64,000 nucleotides of DNA from Aphrophora alni (GCA_963513935.1 OY740765.1:75809718-75873717); one strand, 5' to 3'; positions 23,554 to 35,729 are shown, counted from the stretch's first letter. The notes: generated by a model from the sequence alone, not told the origin. A program made the numbers and translations.

Positions 23554-24590
23554 CAGTAGAACCCCTCAAACTCGACCCCCTCAAACTCGACATTCCGTCA
23601 AACTCGACAGGGCCAGTGACAAGGAGCATGGGATTTCCAAGGTCATTCACTGCATTGTTTTACGCCATGTGCGCCTGCCAGATGCCTGAAGGTTGAGGCT
23701 TGTTACTTTTGTTTATACAGCTGTGAGGGATGCTCCTTTGTCTAGCCACTTTCTAATCCTACTGTATAGTAGAGGCCAAAGTTAAAGATAAAGGGTCCAG
23801 GTAGACCAGGACAGCCCTAAACATTTGTTGTCAAAACATTCATATTGTTGTGAACCCAAGCGCCTAAGCACCCGGATGCTACCGGTCATTAGCACCGATT
23901 CCATTATAGTAAGCGGCAAGTCTTTTGTCATAACAATTCAACGGAGCGTCGTAGAACTATGATTCAAGTTTTGTAATAAAGGTCTTAACCATGTGAGAAA
24001 AATGATCCGACTCTTAATTATATGCGATCAGCAGTTCAATTTATAGCATTTGTATCGGACTGTGTTTGGTATGGACATTCTTTTTCTTCGGCGACTTCGA
24101 GATGAAGCTGCCAGACGTCCAGTCGAAAATGAAAAACAAAGATCAATCAAAAGTTTTTTCAAACAATGCTAACTTTGCTCCAATGTTTTTTTTTTTTATA
24201 TAAAATTGTTTTAATCTTTATAAATATTTAATGGACTGTCTGTTTTTTACTGTAGACTTTACTGTAAATTTTATTACAGCATATTAGGATAGGTCTTTTT
24301 AGTTTACTAAACCTATTGTACAAGGCCAACACTTTTTAAATCACATTTGACCGATCGATAAATTTAATTTTAATGTGTGATTGAACACACTATTTTTTTG
24401 TTGTCAGGCAGGGACTTTTTTGCAATAAACGTTTAATCATTGATAATCAATAAATGTACAGTTATTTAAAATAATTTTAAGTATTTGTTGCAAACCTAAC
24501 CATTAAATACCAAAGTTCCCTAAAACTCGACAACCCCCAAACTCGACAACCTTAAAGTCCACATTGTGTCGAGTTTGAGGGGTTCTACTG
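23554..24590 (+). mobile_element. Tigger/pogo deletion derivative B
   Basis: A 1037-bp element flanked by TA (23552-23553, 24591-24592). Ends are CAGTAGAACCCCTCAAACTC and, inverted, the same. CAAACTCGAC is repeated three times at the left and twice at the right. Near 24074-24170 a plus frame reads LRRLRDEAARRPVENEKQRS and ends IKSFFKQC at a stop, the conserved C-terminus of Tigger transposases. The DNA-binding and DDE regions are deleted. Confidence 0.88.
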
Positions 24591-24984
24591 TAGTAAAATT
24601 TGCAGACAATAGTTCTAGCTTTACCTATATACTAATAGGTTTAGTAAAGAATAGGGCACATAGGCTAGGACAAAAGCAATAGCGCTCAGTCTTGATACTG
24701 CAGGTAAAAAGAAGTTTAAACCACAACCAATCTTAGTTGACTATGTTACCATATTAAAACTATATTTAAAAATGTTTTTTTAATATTTTAATACAGGGGA
24801 AAAATAGATAAAACTAGAATATTATAAAGATTAAAAATAAAAGTCCTTTACAATGTACAAATATTTATCACAAAATAATAATGACATCGTATAGAGTACA
24901 TTAATAAATAGTTATTTAATTAATAAAAAGTCTTTGGAGGATTTATTGTGTGGAAATACAAGATTTGCCTAGGGAATCATTGAA

Positions 24985-25395
24985 GCACTGCATCACAAAT
25001 TTAATGAATCTGGTTTGAGGACTGTGACAGCTGCATGTGATGCCGATATTGACTTGTACTAACCGGTATCGAACAGCTCTACAGTGATTGTTGTTAGCTG
25101 GGATACTGATATGTTGGTACTTTGTTTGCTCCTGAAATCAAGTCTATTTTTCCTGGAAAGATGTAGGTGGAAAGGCCCCATGTACCTGAGGCTGGAGGTA
25201 CAAATGCTTAATGAAAATAGTGAAAAGAAGAATGTATTAAAACCAGTTTCACCTACGAATCCATTTGCTCCTGATGACCTTTTTTTCTTGTTTCCTGTTC
25301 CTGTAAGTCTGGGTGTGGAAATTACTGTGGTTGCGAAAAATCTGGTTTTAGCTGCTTTGCCATGTGCTAGCAATGTAACAGATTTTTATGTCTGA
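24985..25395 (+). pseudogene. Possible remnant of a PIN-like (DxD...DTD) element protein
   Basis: The plus frame contains AACDADIDLY, a stop, then STVIVVSWDTDMLVLCLLL, continuing open to 25395. The spacing of CDAD and DTDxLVL is reminiscent of proteins found in many insect repeats (CDADxLIV..A...VVVxxDTDLLVLL). This is from memory of the pattern and is not decisive. An equally long minus frame (25059-25373) overlaps it, so ORF length is no evidence. Low confidence. Confidence 0.3.
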
Positions 25396-26106
25396 ATACA
25401 CCACAGTATGACAAAGAAATGGAAGACTTTCTCGACTATAATATTGTATGAATATTTATCTAATTTTGTCGTAGATAATATAATTTACAAACAATTTTGG
25501 TATGCACAATTTTTAAAGTTAAATATTAAGAAACTTGTTTGAAAGTTATCATTTTTTTACAGATAAATAAATTGTTTTAAGTTGAAGAAATGGTGTAGAA
25601 AATTGGCAATTTGTTGTTGAATGGTGTTATTTATATATACAATGTGAGAATTTTCAATATGGGCGATTCTCCACTAAAGTGGCATTTTCAGGAATGAATT
25701 TTTGTAATTCATATTTTTATTTTAATATTGATATAGCTCACTATAATTATTCAAAATACTAATAAAACACCAAGTATTTCATGAGCAAACACAAAACCCA
25801 TTATTAAGGCTAAAAATTTTTTTTTTTTAATTTTGCTTGACAGGGGACTGAGAATCATGGCAAGAAATTGGAAGAAAGCAACTTTTGCCCCCGCCCCTCT
25901 TTGAAATGAGTAAACTAATGTTACAAAACTTTAAAAATAGTTAAAAATACATTAAAATAATGTAAGAAAATTAAAAAAAAATTGTTTTGATGTATTAATC
26001 TAATTACTTGAAGTCTTTTTGTTTAGCAAAGAATGTAATATTGTTTAATTTTAACTTTAAACAATTAACCATCATGTTTCATATAATTAAAACAATTTTT
26101 TGTTAG

Positions 26107-26353
26107 AGTTTGGAAACCCTGGATAATGGTAAACCATACACAATGTCCTACAATGTAGATCTGCCATTGAGTATAAAAACCTTGCGTTATTATGCTGGTT
26201 GGGCAGATAAAAACCATGGCAAAGTTGTACCAATTAATGGTGATTATTTGGCCTATACCAGACATGAACCTGTTGGTGTATGTGGACAAATCATTCCTTG
26301 GAACTTCCCTCTGCTTATGGTATCATGGAAATTGGGCCCAGCACTTGCAACAG
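26107..26353 (+). CDS. Aldh: Aldehyde dehydrogenase, internal exon with NAD-binding core
   Basis: A 247-bp exon (82 codons plus one base) with acceptor TTTTTTGTTAG and donor GTACAT. It opens [11 protein letters not shown], follows with [20 protein letters not shown], and ends in [20 protein letters not shown] and [11 protein letters not shown]. The Asn of PWNFP corresponds to Asn169 of mammalian ALDH2, which with the catalytic Cys forms the oxyanion hole and is present here. The single leftover base G completes a Gly codon with the exon at 54269, the usual ALATG-NT junction. The following intron is 27.9 kb. A 74-codon minus-strand frame over the same bases is a shadow. Confidence 0.97.
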
Positions 26354-26458
26354 GTACATTATATAACAAATTTTATCTTTATGTAATAATAACAAATTTT
26401 GTTTTAAATAAAACAAATTAAACATAGCGTTATTAATTAAAATAACCTTAATCTAGAT

Positions 26459-28017
26459 AAGACATGGCCAACTGGAGCGCTTCCTCTTTTTGTGTGGTCT
26501 TAGGAGTTTTTGAAAAAAGATTTGAAAGTTAAATCATATTATTTCTGAGTCTGCTTACTTTTCTTTCGCATTGGATGAATCTATCGATGTTTTAGATACG
26601 GCTCAATTGTTAATTTTTATCCGAACTGTAGACAAAGATTTTAGTATTAATGAAGAGTTGTTGTCATTAGGATGGAACTACTATAGGCCAAGACATCTAT
26701 GATGCAGTTATGAAAGTATTGAACATCCTTGGGGGTGCAACAAATCTATCTGCTGTTGTTGACAAAAGCAATGCGTGGCTGTGAGAAGGACCTAGTAGGC
26801 TTATTGAGAAAGGCTGGAATAAACTGCCCAACGTTGCATTACATTATTCACCAGGAAGCATTCTGTGGGAAACTTTTAAGAATGGACGATGTGATAAAAA
26901 CTGTTATGAAATGTGAGAAGCTAATTAAAGAGGAAATCGATCTTTAACTCAGAGAAAATTCATGATTTTTTGTCTGAAGTAGAGGCAGAATAAGGTGACA
27001 TAACTCTGTTTATGGAAGTCCGTTGGCTGAGCAAAGGAAAATGCTTAAAACGATTTTTTGCTTTGAGAAAGGAAGTAACTAAATTTCTTTATGAGCGTGT
27101 CTACACTCCATGCTCAGAAACAATACAAGAAAAACTTCTTGATTCTCATTTCTAAAGTTCACTCATCTTTTAACTGACATAACTCACCACATGAATGAGT
27201 TAAATTTAAAGTTGCAGGGTCTAAATCATATCATATCCAATTTGCTCACCCACTTAGACGGATTTATAAGTCGACTTAAGATTTTCAAATGTAACCTTGA
27301 AAGAGGCAAACTGGTTAATTTACCATCATGCAAAGAAATCAAGGAAGAGAATTCAGCCACTGATTTTAACTTTTGCATCCCAGCTTTAAACATGCTTTTA
27401 AATCAATAAATGGGTGATTGATATTTCCCAGCAAAAAGATAATTTTCATTTGGAGCTGTGCTATTTGCAAAGTGACCCTTTTTCCCTATCAAGGGAAGAA
27501 ACTGGCATTGAGTTTTGGAGGGTGGTACCTGAAGAGAAGTATCCCAAGCTATGTGACTTCAGCAGAAGAACGGCATCAATGTTTTGGAAGTACATACATA
27601 TATGAGAGCACTTCCTCAACTATGAAGTTTGTAAAATCAACCCACCGAAGCAGACTTATAGATGGCCATCTCCAAAATCTGCTGAAAGTTGCAACGTCAA
27701 TAAAAATGTGGCCGCCCACAGTTTTCTCGTTCAAACCTATTTTCTTTCTTTTGTAATATAATTTTTATTTGTGTATTAGTATTAACCAAATTTAATAAAA
27801 ATAAAATTTACTGTATGACCTCAATTTTATTTTATTTTTTTCCTGTTTTTATTTTTGTACTTTCCTCTTTTATTGATGAGTAATACATATTTATTTAAAT
27901 ATTTTAAATAAATATATTTTCTACATGTATTTGCTTACTTAAATTATTATATGCAGCCCTCACCATTACCTCAAAGAATAAGGTGGCCTAGTGGTAAACA
28001 GAAGTTGGCTACCCCTG
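26459..28017 (+). mobile_element. hAT (Charlie/ZBED-like) transposon, decayed
   Basis: A 1559-bp insertion with 8-bp duplication ATCTAGAT at 26451-26458 and 28018-28025. Its right end, inverted, reads CAGGGGTAGCCAAC, the Charlie-type hAT terminus; the left end is decayed (AAGACATGGCCAAC). It contains a broken transposase in plus orientation and lies about 100 bp after the exon at 26107-26353. Confidence 0.85.
26560..27760 (+). pseudogene. hAT transposase remnant (GTF2IRD2/ZBED-like)
   Basis: Successive plus-strand fragments follow the order of this hAT subfamily: FSFALDESIDVLDTAQLLIF near 26565; CPTLHYIIHQEAFCGKLLRM near 26825-26885; VRWLSKGKCLKRFFALRKEV near 27018-27080; LNLKLQGLNHIISNL at 27200; and ALSFGGWYLK-type debris near 27500. 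Stops and frameshifts occur between nearly all blocks. The hAT transposase family also gave rise to vertebrate GTF2IRD2 and ZBED genes, but this copy is plainly dead. Confidence 0.82.
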
Positions 28018-28854
28018 ATCTAGATGAAGGAAAATTGGATAACTATGGGAGGGGGAAAAAAACAGTTTTGAGGTTACCATCATGTGGTAACAGTCATATT
28101 GAGTTTATCTAACAGCACATGTTTAACTAAGCTTATAAGTTTAAATAAAATTATTTTGTTAAAATATATATATATATTTAAAATACTGAAATCCATACCA
28201 CAAGTTTGGTACAATAACACACATACACATATTTATTTGGCTTTGTTATTATAGTTCCCTGATGTGCACTTCGGCAATCAAGTTACCATCCTTGGAGGGA
28301 TCTGAAATAATACTAATAAAATATAAAAATTTAAAAACTAAACTGCCATATTCTCACTTCCACCCTACTTAAGGTGGATCGGCCTATCAAAGTAGAATCA
28401 TGTCAACAACCTAGATGAAAGCAGCTAACAGTACATATCCCTGTCCTTGGGAATATCCGAACGTTGAATATGGCAATGGCGACAAAAAATTTACAGATAA
28501 CATATATCTTAAAACTACTTTAAATATAAAACATAACATGTACATGATAACAAAAAATATATTGAATTGAAAAGCGTGACATGACTAAATATATTAATGA
28601 TCCATAGACAAAAACCAAAAAATTAAATTAAAAAATTAAAATTTACAGATTACATATCTTTAAACTATTTCAAAAACATATAACATAACATAAACTATAG
28701 TGAATCGAAAAGCCTAATGTGACAAAATGATATTGATAATCCATAAAAATATGTTGCTCTACAAATAAATCGAGTAAAAATTCAGTTAAAAAAAATCAAT
28801 TTAAAAACAAAATATTCAAATTTTATATGAATATGGCTATTTATTGTCAAGATT

Positions 28855-29286
28855 TTACCTAGGTTTCAACAAAGAGAATAAACATGAATTAGAAATAGGA
28901 CTCTTATCTGTGTTAAGTAATAAGTTACTATCAGTTTTAGCAATGAACATAATTTCATAGCTATTTAGCAACTTATTAGAGATCACGCTCTTAACCATTT
29001 TCACATTTTGTATTCCCAATTCATGGTTCGTTTGAAGTATGTGCTCGGCCACACTAGATTTCTCTGGCCTATTGTACTTATGAGCTACGTGTTCTTTAAA
29101 TCTGGTTACAATTTTTCTCTTTGTTTGGCCTAGGTACACCTTTTCACAATCGTTACAACTAACTTCATGAATACCAGACTTCTCCAATATCGGGATTTTA
29201 TCTTTAGGATTACCTAATATTTTTTTACGATTGTTATGACTTTTATACACTATTTTGATGTCAAGATTATTAAAAATGGAGCCCAA
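28855..29286 (-). pseudogene. Penelope GIY-YIG endonuclease domain
   Basis: An open 143-codon minus frame. Residues about 38-70 read GIHEVSCNDCEKVYLGQTKR and then TRFKEHVAHK, the GIY-YIG core (GIH...YLG, then R..EH) with the CxxC insertion typical of Penelope elements. Later HILQTNHELG matches the conserved His block. The domain nicks target DNA for reverse transcription. It is separated by stops from the RT portion at 29484-29954, so the polyprotein is broken. The inverted arm of the terminal repeat includes its last codons. Confidence 0.85.
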
Positions 29287-29483
29287 ACCGTTGGTGAGGG
29301 CAGAATCAAAGGGTAAACTACAATATCTGACTTTACTTTTTACCAGTTAGAGATTCGTAGAATTTATTCTGTCATTCTTTAATCTCTGTTTCCTTAAGAT
29401 ATTGTCTACAACTTTAGGTTCAAAACAATTAAATACAGCTATTTCCTTAATTTTATTTATTTCTTTTAAAAAATGAGTTTTAG

Positions 29484-30528
29484 TTAGAGGCACTTTAATA
29501 ACTTGTCCATCAAGCTATTAAAAGCTGCTAATTTGGGTTTGGTACAATGGTTTGAATTACTAAGTATAAATCTATTATTGTTAGTAGGTTTTCTGTATAT
29601 ATCAAATTCAATGTTTTCTTCATTCCTAATACATAATAAGTCTAAAAGCGGTAACCTGTTATTCATTTCTAATTCATGAGTAAATTTGATGGAACTGTGT
29701 ATACCATTAATTTGACTAAGAAAATCAGTAATGGTACATTGTTTAAGGTCAAAAACTACAAAAACATCATCTACATACCTCAACCATATTCTGGGGAAAT
29801 ATTTGAGGTTGTTCTTTAAATCTTCCTCAAATTTACTCATAAATAGCTCAGCTATGAAAGGAGAAAGGCCATTTCCTGTAGCTGTACCTTCGATTTGTTG
29901 AAAATATTCATTATTAAATATAAAATAATTTTGATTCAAGCAAACCTCAGTCAACTTAACATACGGTACTCATTTATTTTCTAAGGTTCCACCTGATTAT
30001 TAGTTAAAAACTCTTTAAGAAATGTCAAGGTTTCCTTTATAGGGATACTCAGAAACAGGATATAAAGAAACTAAAATTTCATCTCTTTCGAGTTTTACGT
30101 CTTTAATAGCCTCAATAAATTCTAAGTTTTTTTAATTGAACAAGAACTAATTTTTTGCTTAATGTTACTTAACTTATTGTTAACCATTTTGAAAGGAGGT
30201 AAGTCGGTGAGTTTATACATGAAACAATAGGTCTCATTGACTTACCTTCTTTATGAATTTTGGGCAGCCACTACAATTTCGGTAATTCCGGATTAGAAAT
30301 ATGCAATATTACTCCACTTTAAGCTTCTTTTTTAGGAAAAGTGAAATTGTAATTTTTTATGGTTTCTTTAATGGTATTGATATACTTGTTTAAAAGGTTC
30401 CTTGCTAATTTCTTATAACTTCCCCCATCTAACATTTTAGAGAGACTACTGAAATAATCTCCCTTATCTGCAATTACTATAGTATTGCCTTTGTCCGCCT
30501 TCAGAAAGAAACAATTTTTTTCCTTCAT
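29484..30528 (-). pseudogene. Penelope reverse transcriptase, broken
   Basis: Two minus frames. 30528-30319 reads FFLKADKGNTIVIADKGDYF, the ADKG block at the start of Penelope RTs. 29954-29484 reads IEGTATGNGLSPFIAELFMS and WLRYVDDVFVVF; the YVDD box is the catalytic Asp pair. Between about 29955 and 30318 the frame is lost. The RT acts on element RNA after nicking by the GIY-YIG domain. It is inactive as it stands because of several stops. Confidence 0.85.
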
Positions 30529-31366
30529 ACCTTTAATTAGTTAATTAACAATTAATTAACATTAGTTAATTTGTTGTTGTATTTAATATTACTTAAATTA
30601 TCCTGAAGTTTAATTTTACAGCCATTTCTTATATAATTTTTCTCAGAATGTGTTAAGTAAGTAATACTACTCTCTCTATGTAAGCTACAATATCTTCTAT
30701 AGTACTATTGAAGTACTTGGGAAAGGAAAATTTAAGCCCCTTACTTGAAAGATTAATTTCATTGGTATTAAAGGTCTCATAACTAAAGATGGGCCCTTAT
30801 CAATAATTACATTTTTGATATTTAAATGTTTAGTAAGACCCTTAAATTTCTTATCTAGTTTTGTAATTTAGTTTTTAGTTTTATGATCATTAACTATTTA
30901 TATTTTCATATCTAAATCATCCCATCTCAGTTGTTAGCTAACTTAATATGTAAATTATACAATTCTATTTCTAACCTACTCAATTTACTGTATAAATATT
31001 TGATCTCAAATTTCAACCATTTTTCTTTAGCAAATTCAGTTAACTTCTCTGTGCGAGAATTGCATAATTTAACACTGATTCTAGTTACAAAATTTGGAAA
31101 AACATGTTTGATTTGATATTTTTAAAGAAACTTAATGTCTAACAATATGAATCTTAATTTTAAACTTAACTTACATAAAAGGTTTATCTCACAAGACAGG
31201 GAAGTCATAGTTAATAGATGTTCAATGAGCACTGTGGTGAATCTAAACAATTAAAACACTGAAACCCCTACCACAAGTTTGGTACAATAACACACACACA
31301 CCCCCACCCCCACACACAAATAAACTAAAATATAATATTTATTTGGTGGTTAAAATATTTATTATA

Positions 31367-31925
31367 AATTCATGTTTATTCTCTTTGTTGAAACCTAGGT
31401 AAAATCTTGACATTAAATAGCCACTGAATATTTTGTTTTTCTTTTAATTAATTATTTTTTAATTGAATTTTTAATTGATTTATTTGTACAGCAACATATT
31501 TTTATGGATTATCAATATCATTTTGTCACATTAGGGTTTTCGATTCACTATAGTTTTTGTTATAATGTACATGTTATGTTTTGTTTTTGAAGTAGTTTTA
31601 AGATATATTGTTATCTGTAAATTTTTCGTCGTCTTTTGCCATATTCAACATCGGGGTATTCCCAAGGACAGGGATATGTACCATTAGTCACTTTCACCTA
31701 GGTCAGTGACGTGGTTCTACTTCGATAGCCCGATCCAGTTGAAGTAGGATGTAGGGTAGAATATGGCAGTTAAGTTTAAAAAAAAAATTATATTTTGTTA
31801 GTATTATTTCAGATCCCTCCAATGATGGAAACTTGGTTACCGAAATGTACATCAGGAAACTATAATAACACAAGCCAAAAAAATATTAAATTTTAGTTTA
31901 TTTATGTGTGTGTGTGTGTGTTCAT
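31367..31925. repeat. Inverted arm of the Penelope terminal repeat
   Basis: Reverse complement of about 28181-28890. For example GTTGAAACCTAGGTAAAATC at 31388 matches GATTTTACCTAGGTTTCAAC at 28852, and ATTCCCAAGGACAGGGATAT near 31658 matches the left copy with few changes. It has small internal deletions relative to the left copy. Confidence 0.85.
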
Positions 31926-31971
31926 GTTTTTACTCAATTGTGGATACATCAATATACACACGTTTCCACAA

Positions 31972-32145
31972 TTTTCTGATCTTATATTCTTTAACAAAAT
32001 GCAAAAAGAAGTCATTTGAACATGAGTTTCCATAACTAGGCTATTGGCAAATGTGTTAAACAATTTTCTGATAGTATATTCTTTAATAAAGGCAAAAAGA
32101 AGTCATATGAACATGAGTTTCCATAATTAGGTTTTTGGCGTGTTG
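31972..32145. repeat. Two-copy tandem duplication (~88 bp)
   Basis: ACAATTTTCTGATCTTATAT and ACAATTTTCTGATAGTATAT each begin a unit that continues through AAAAAGAAGTCAT and GAACATGAGTTTCCATAA. Confidence 0.85.
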
Positions 32146-32229
32146 TGCTAAAACAATATATATAACACAGCTATGGAAACGTTATGAAAGCCTACTATAG
32201 CGCTCTTAGCAGACCGTCGAGTAAACTTA

Positions 32230-32820
32230 TACAGTGTTGCCGGTTTTACCATCCCATCATTTTACAGTGTTAACTTTTTAATGCATTTGACAGGATTTTT
32301 TCAAAATAAGTATATTAATAAATATTTAAATTATTTACTAACGGCATTGTATTACTTGCCCAGCCCAGCCTATCCATCACATCATTTTACAGTGTTAACT
32401 TTTAAATGCATTTGACTGGATGTTTATATATAGTGTATACACTTTAAGTATATTATTAAATATTTAAATTATTTACTAACAACATTGTATTACTTGCCCA
32501 GCCCAGCCTAGCCATCACATCATTTTACACTGTTAACTTTTGAATGCATTTGACAGGATATGTTTTAATATAGGGTATACAGTATAAGTATATTAATAAA
32601 TATTTACATTATTTACTAACGCCATTGTATTACTTGCCCAGCCCAGCGTAGCCGTCACATCACTTTACAGCATTAACTTTTGAATGTTTTTGACAGGATA
32701 TGTTTTAATATAGTGTATACAGTATAAGAACATATTAAATATTTAAATTATTTACTAACGGCATTGTATTACATGCCCATCCCAGCATAACCATTACATC
32801 ATATTACAGAGTTAACTTAT
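32230..32820. repeat. Satellite-like array, ~138-bp monomer, 4-5 copies
   Basis: The anchor CATCATTTTACAG or close variants recurs at 32255, 32380, 32518, 32658 and 32797 (spacings 125, 138, 140, 139). Each unit also has ATGCATTTGACAGGAT, ATTATTTACTAACG and TTGCCCAGCCCAGC. It is non-coding. Confidence 0.9.
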
Positions 32821-33657
32821 AAATGTACAACATCGTACCTAGAATGGTAAACGAGGTATATGATGTATTAGTAAAATCCCCCAACTCTTTTGTAGCAAAG
32901 CTATCATATTCCTCAGACGATTGTGGGGTCATGCAAAGTACGTATACCATTGTATACAGTACGTTAACAGTTTTATGCACCACTTTAAAATTTAATATAC
33001 TCGTACTCGATCTTAGGGTTCTAATGAATCGTAAATACAATGTTAAGAAATTAAAAAAAGGAATTTATTTCTTTTATTGTTTTTTTTTTTTTTTTTTTTA
33101 ATTTTACAAATATAATTATAAACAAAATATTTTATGTCTTTCCAGTCTCGATGAAACAAAATTTCTTCATTTTCTTTTAAACACTTCTCTGCATCTTTTT
33201 TTTTTTTTTTTGGTGCAATGGATTTAATTATTTTATTTTAGATAATAATAAATTTTAATAATCTTAATTTTATAATTAAGAAATTAAGAACCACTTCCAG
33301 AAGGTTTCAATCTATCATAATATATATAACAATAATATGTTAATTTTTTTAAAACTACTTAAAAACCGTCAATTAACATTTAGTTGGGGTAAAAAATAAT
33401 ATTATTATTATTTTTGGAAATCGGTAATTTTTTTATGAAACGATTAAAATATTTTTTATATGTATACGAAGTTACATCCTTATATCTCACAAACTCTAGG
33501 AGATAGAATTTTTTAAATGAAAAAAGTCCCAGAATATTTTTAGCGATAATCACATAAATTCTTTATTCGATTCGCAAGCAATATATCAAGAACGGTTTTA
33601 CTTAGCGACCTGCGGTTTTCACCATTGAATTTAGAAGGTTTCAATATATTAAAATAT
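32818..33657. repeat. Diverged repeats around the mariner-like insertion, left side
   Basis: 32818-32895 (GTACCTAGAATGGTAAACGA and following) is an inverted copy of 37330-37400. Two tandem units, starting near 33296 and 33630 (AGAAGGTTTCAAT), carry TAACAATAATATG and CAATTAACATTTAGTTGGGG. The second unit is split by the element at 33659-35729. No genes were seen; the 92- and 78-codon frames at 32804-33101 overlap each other on opposite strands and are noise. Confidence 0.65.
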
Positions 33658-33658
33658 A

Positions 33659-35729
33659 CACTGTGAGTCAAAAGTATGGATACACCCTGTTAAATTTTAA
33701 AAGGATAAAGATAGAAAAATGAAAGTCAGGACACCTTTCTAGGAAATAAAAGTGAACGTTTTAATCACTATTACAACTTTGCCCATTTCCCCAAAATGGG
33801 ATTTTTGGGGGGCAGCTCAAATTTTTTAAATGTAAAGACCCATTAAGTGACACCTCATTTTAAAGTCCTTGATTAAAGAAGAAAAACAGTGGAAACCAGA
33901 GCTTTCTATCTCAACCCAGTACAAAATGGCAGCTCATTGAAATTTTCAGAACTTGGTTCTAATTTCTAATACTTGGGAAATTTACTGTTAATTGAAAACA
34001 ATGAATTTGTGAAACAAAATCAACAGCTAATAAAATAAACTTCTTTTTATAATGTATTAATAATTTGTATTTACAATAGCATAGTAATTAATTACATTAA
34101 ACAATAAAACGGCTTAAACTTACTATCCTGTGTTTTTAATAACAGGTGTTCAAACTGCTGCCCCATGACCGTTTGACAATGTCCAAGCCTGTCGTAAAAA
34201 CTTGAAACCACACTCTGTATGGCATCACGCGGGATTTTTTAAATTTGCGCTACTACTCTCTCCCTAAGGTCATTAATGCACTGGGGTTTCCTTTTATACA
34301 CGTTGTTTTTAATGTGACCCCACACAAAGTAGTCCAGTGGAGATAGATCTGGCGATCTTGGTGGCCACTCGATACTCCTCTTCTGCCTATCCAGCGATTA
34401 GGAAAAATATTGTTTAAATACTCGAGGACATGCAGGCCATAGTGTGGAGGTGCTCCATCCTGCTGGAACCAAACTTGATTACAGTTGTTGATTGCTGCTT
34501 GGATAGCTGGATAAATCTGATTTTGTAGCATTTCCTGGTATACCTCGGCATTAAGATTGCCATCAATAAAAAAGGGCCCAACAAACTTATCCCTCACAAT
34601 GCAAAGCCAAATGTTTAGATTCTCAGCTTCTGGGTGTGTTGCTCTCTGATCCAACGAGGGTTAACATCAGCCCAATAACGACAATTGTGTCTGTTAACGT
34701 TACCGTTTAACATGAAAGTTGCTTCGTCTGAGAAAACAATGTTGTTCATTCTAATTGTATTGTTATCAATGTGCCTCATCATCAGTTCACAAAATTCTAA
34801 TCGACGATCAAAATCGTCCTCACTTAGCTCTTGAACTAAACGAATTTTGTACGGTTTAAAACCACCGCCATGTAAAATTCTACAAACTGATATTTGAGAT
34901 ATACCTAACATTAGGGAAACATTTCATGTTGAGGCGTGACGATCTTCTAAAACAGACTGTAAAACGTCAAGTGACAATGCTTCATTTGTAACCGATTTTG
35001 GTCTTCCATGTTTGGGGCGGTCTTTAATGCTGCCTGTTTCCTGGAAACGTTGGATAGTTTTTTGAACTCCTGATTTAGATACTGGGTTTCGATTAGGATA
35101 AGTGTCATTAAATAAATTCCTTACTTCATAATAAGATCTCACCCGGTCTCCGTAGCCTCACATCATCAGGATCATAATACGCTCTTTTTTCACATAAACT
35201 CTCCAATTCAACTTATAGTATCACAAAAACACAGTATCACAAAAACAGGTCTTAACTTTGTTGATTCCAATCAGAAACTGAACCTGATAATGGACTTCCT
35301 CAAAACTGATAAGATAAGGGAGGCCTGCTCTACAGCAGGTAATGACTGTAAAACAGGTTTGAGTTTGTAAGAAAAGTGGTTGTCTATTGGGGTTATTTAC
35401 CACCTGAATGTGGATGTTCATATTTTGCCTCAGTGAAGTTTTACTTAATTTCAATGAGCTGCCATTTTGTACTGGGTTGAGATAGAAAGCTCTGGTTTCC
35501 ACTGTTCTTCTTTAATCAAGGACTTTAAAATGAGGTGTCACTTAATGGGTCTTTACATTTAAAAAATTTGAGCTGCCCCCCAAAAATCCCATTTTGGGGA
35601 AATGGGAAAAGTTGTAATAGTGACTAAATAGTTCACTTTTATTTCCTAGAAAGGTGTTCTGAGTTTCATTTTTCTATCTTTATCCATTTAAAATTTAACA
35701 GGGTGTATCCATACTTTTGACTCACACTG
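33659..35729 (-). mobile_element. Mariner/Tc1-superfamily element with ~280-bp inverted repeats
   Basis: A 2071-bp element flanked by TA. Ends are CACTGTGAGTCAAAAGTATG and, inverted, CAGTGTGAGTCAAAAGTATG, and the arms stay similar for about 280 bp (33659-33941 and 35447-35729). It carries a minus-strand transposase broken by frameshifts. The neighbouring tandem unit near 33320 shows the empty target site, which confirms both boundaries. Confidence 0.9.
34225..35150 (-). pseudogene. DDE transposase of mariner/Tc1 superfamily, frameshifted
   Basis: Three overlapping minus frames together cover a nearly full protein. 35142-34924 is the helix-turn-helix part (RNLFNDTYPNRNPVSKSGVQ, then RPKHGRPKS), a DUF4817-like domain common in insects. 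34911-34615 carries RILHGGGFKPYKI and IVFSDEATFML, the first catalytic Asp. 34654-34253 has VWFQQDGAPPHYG, the second Asp. The third block (PPRSPDLSPLDYF) is present in another frame near 34330. At least two frameshifts plus a stop near 34915 make it inactive. The order and motifs are clear; the exact clade is not. Confidence 0.85.

Larger units (their letters stand above)
28181..31925 (-). mobile_element. Penelope-like retroelement with direct and inverted terminal repeats
   Basis: A minus-strand element of about 3.7 kb encoding a Penelope reverse transcriptase followed by a GIY-YIG endonuclease, both broken. The motif TACCACAAGTTTGGTACAAT occurs directly repeated at about 28196 and 31269. 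The segment 28181-28890 is then present again in inverted orientation at about 31367-31925. Partial, split or inverted terminal repeats are a known oddity of Penelope elements. It lies in the 27.9-kb ALDH intron. Confidence 0.85.

Noticed and set aside
28255..28300. CCTGATGTGCACTTCGGC in the Penelope terminal repeat as a hammerhead core
   Set aside because: The GAAA part and a proper stem II are missing in both copies.
32255..32810. Evenly spaced repeats suggestive of a CRISPR-like array
   Set aside because: The whole 138-bp unit is repeated, not short repeats with unique spacers, and the context is a eukaryotic genome.
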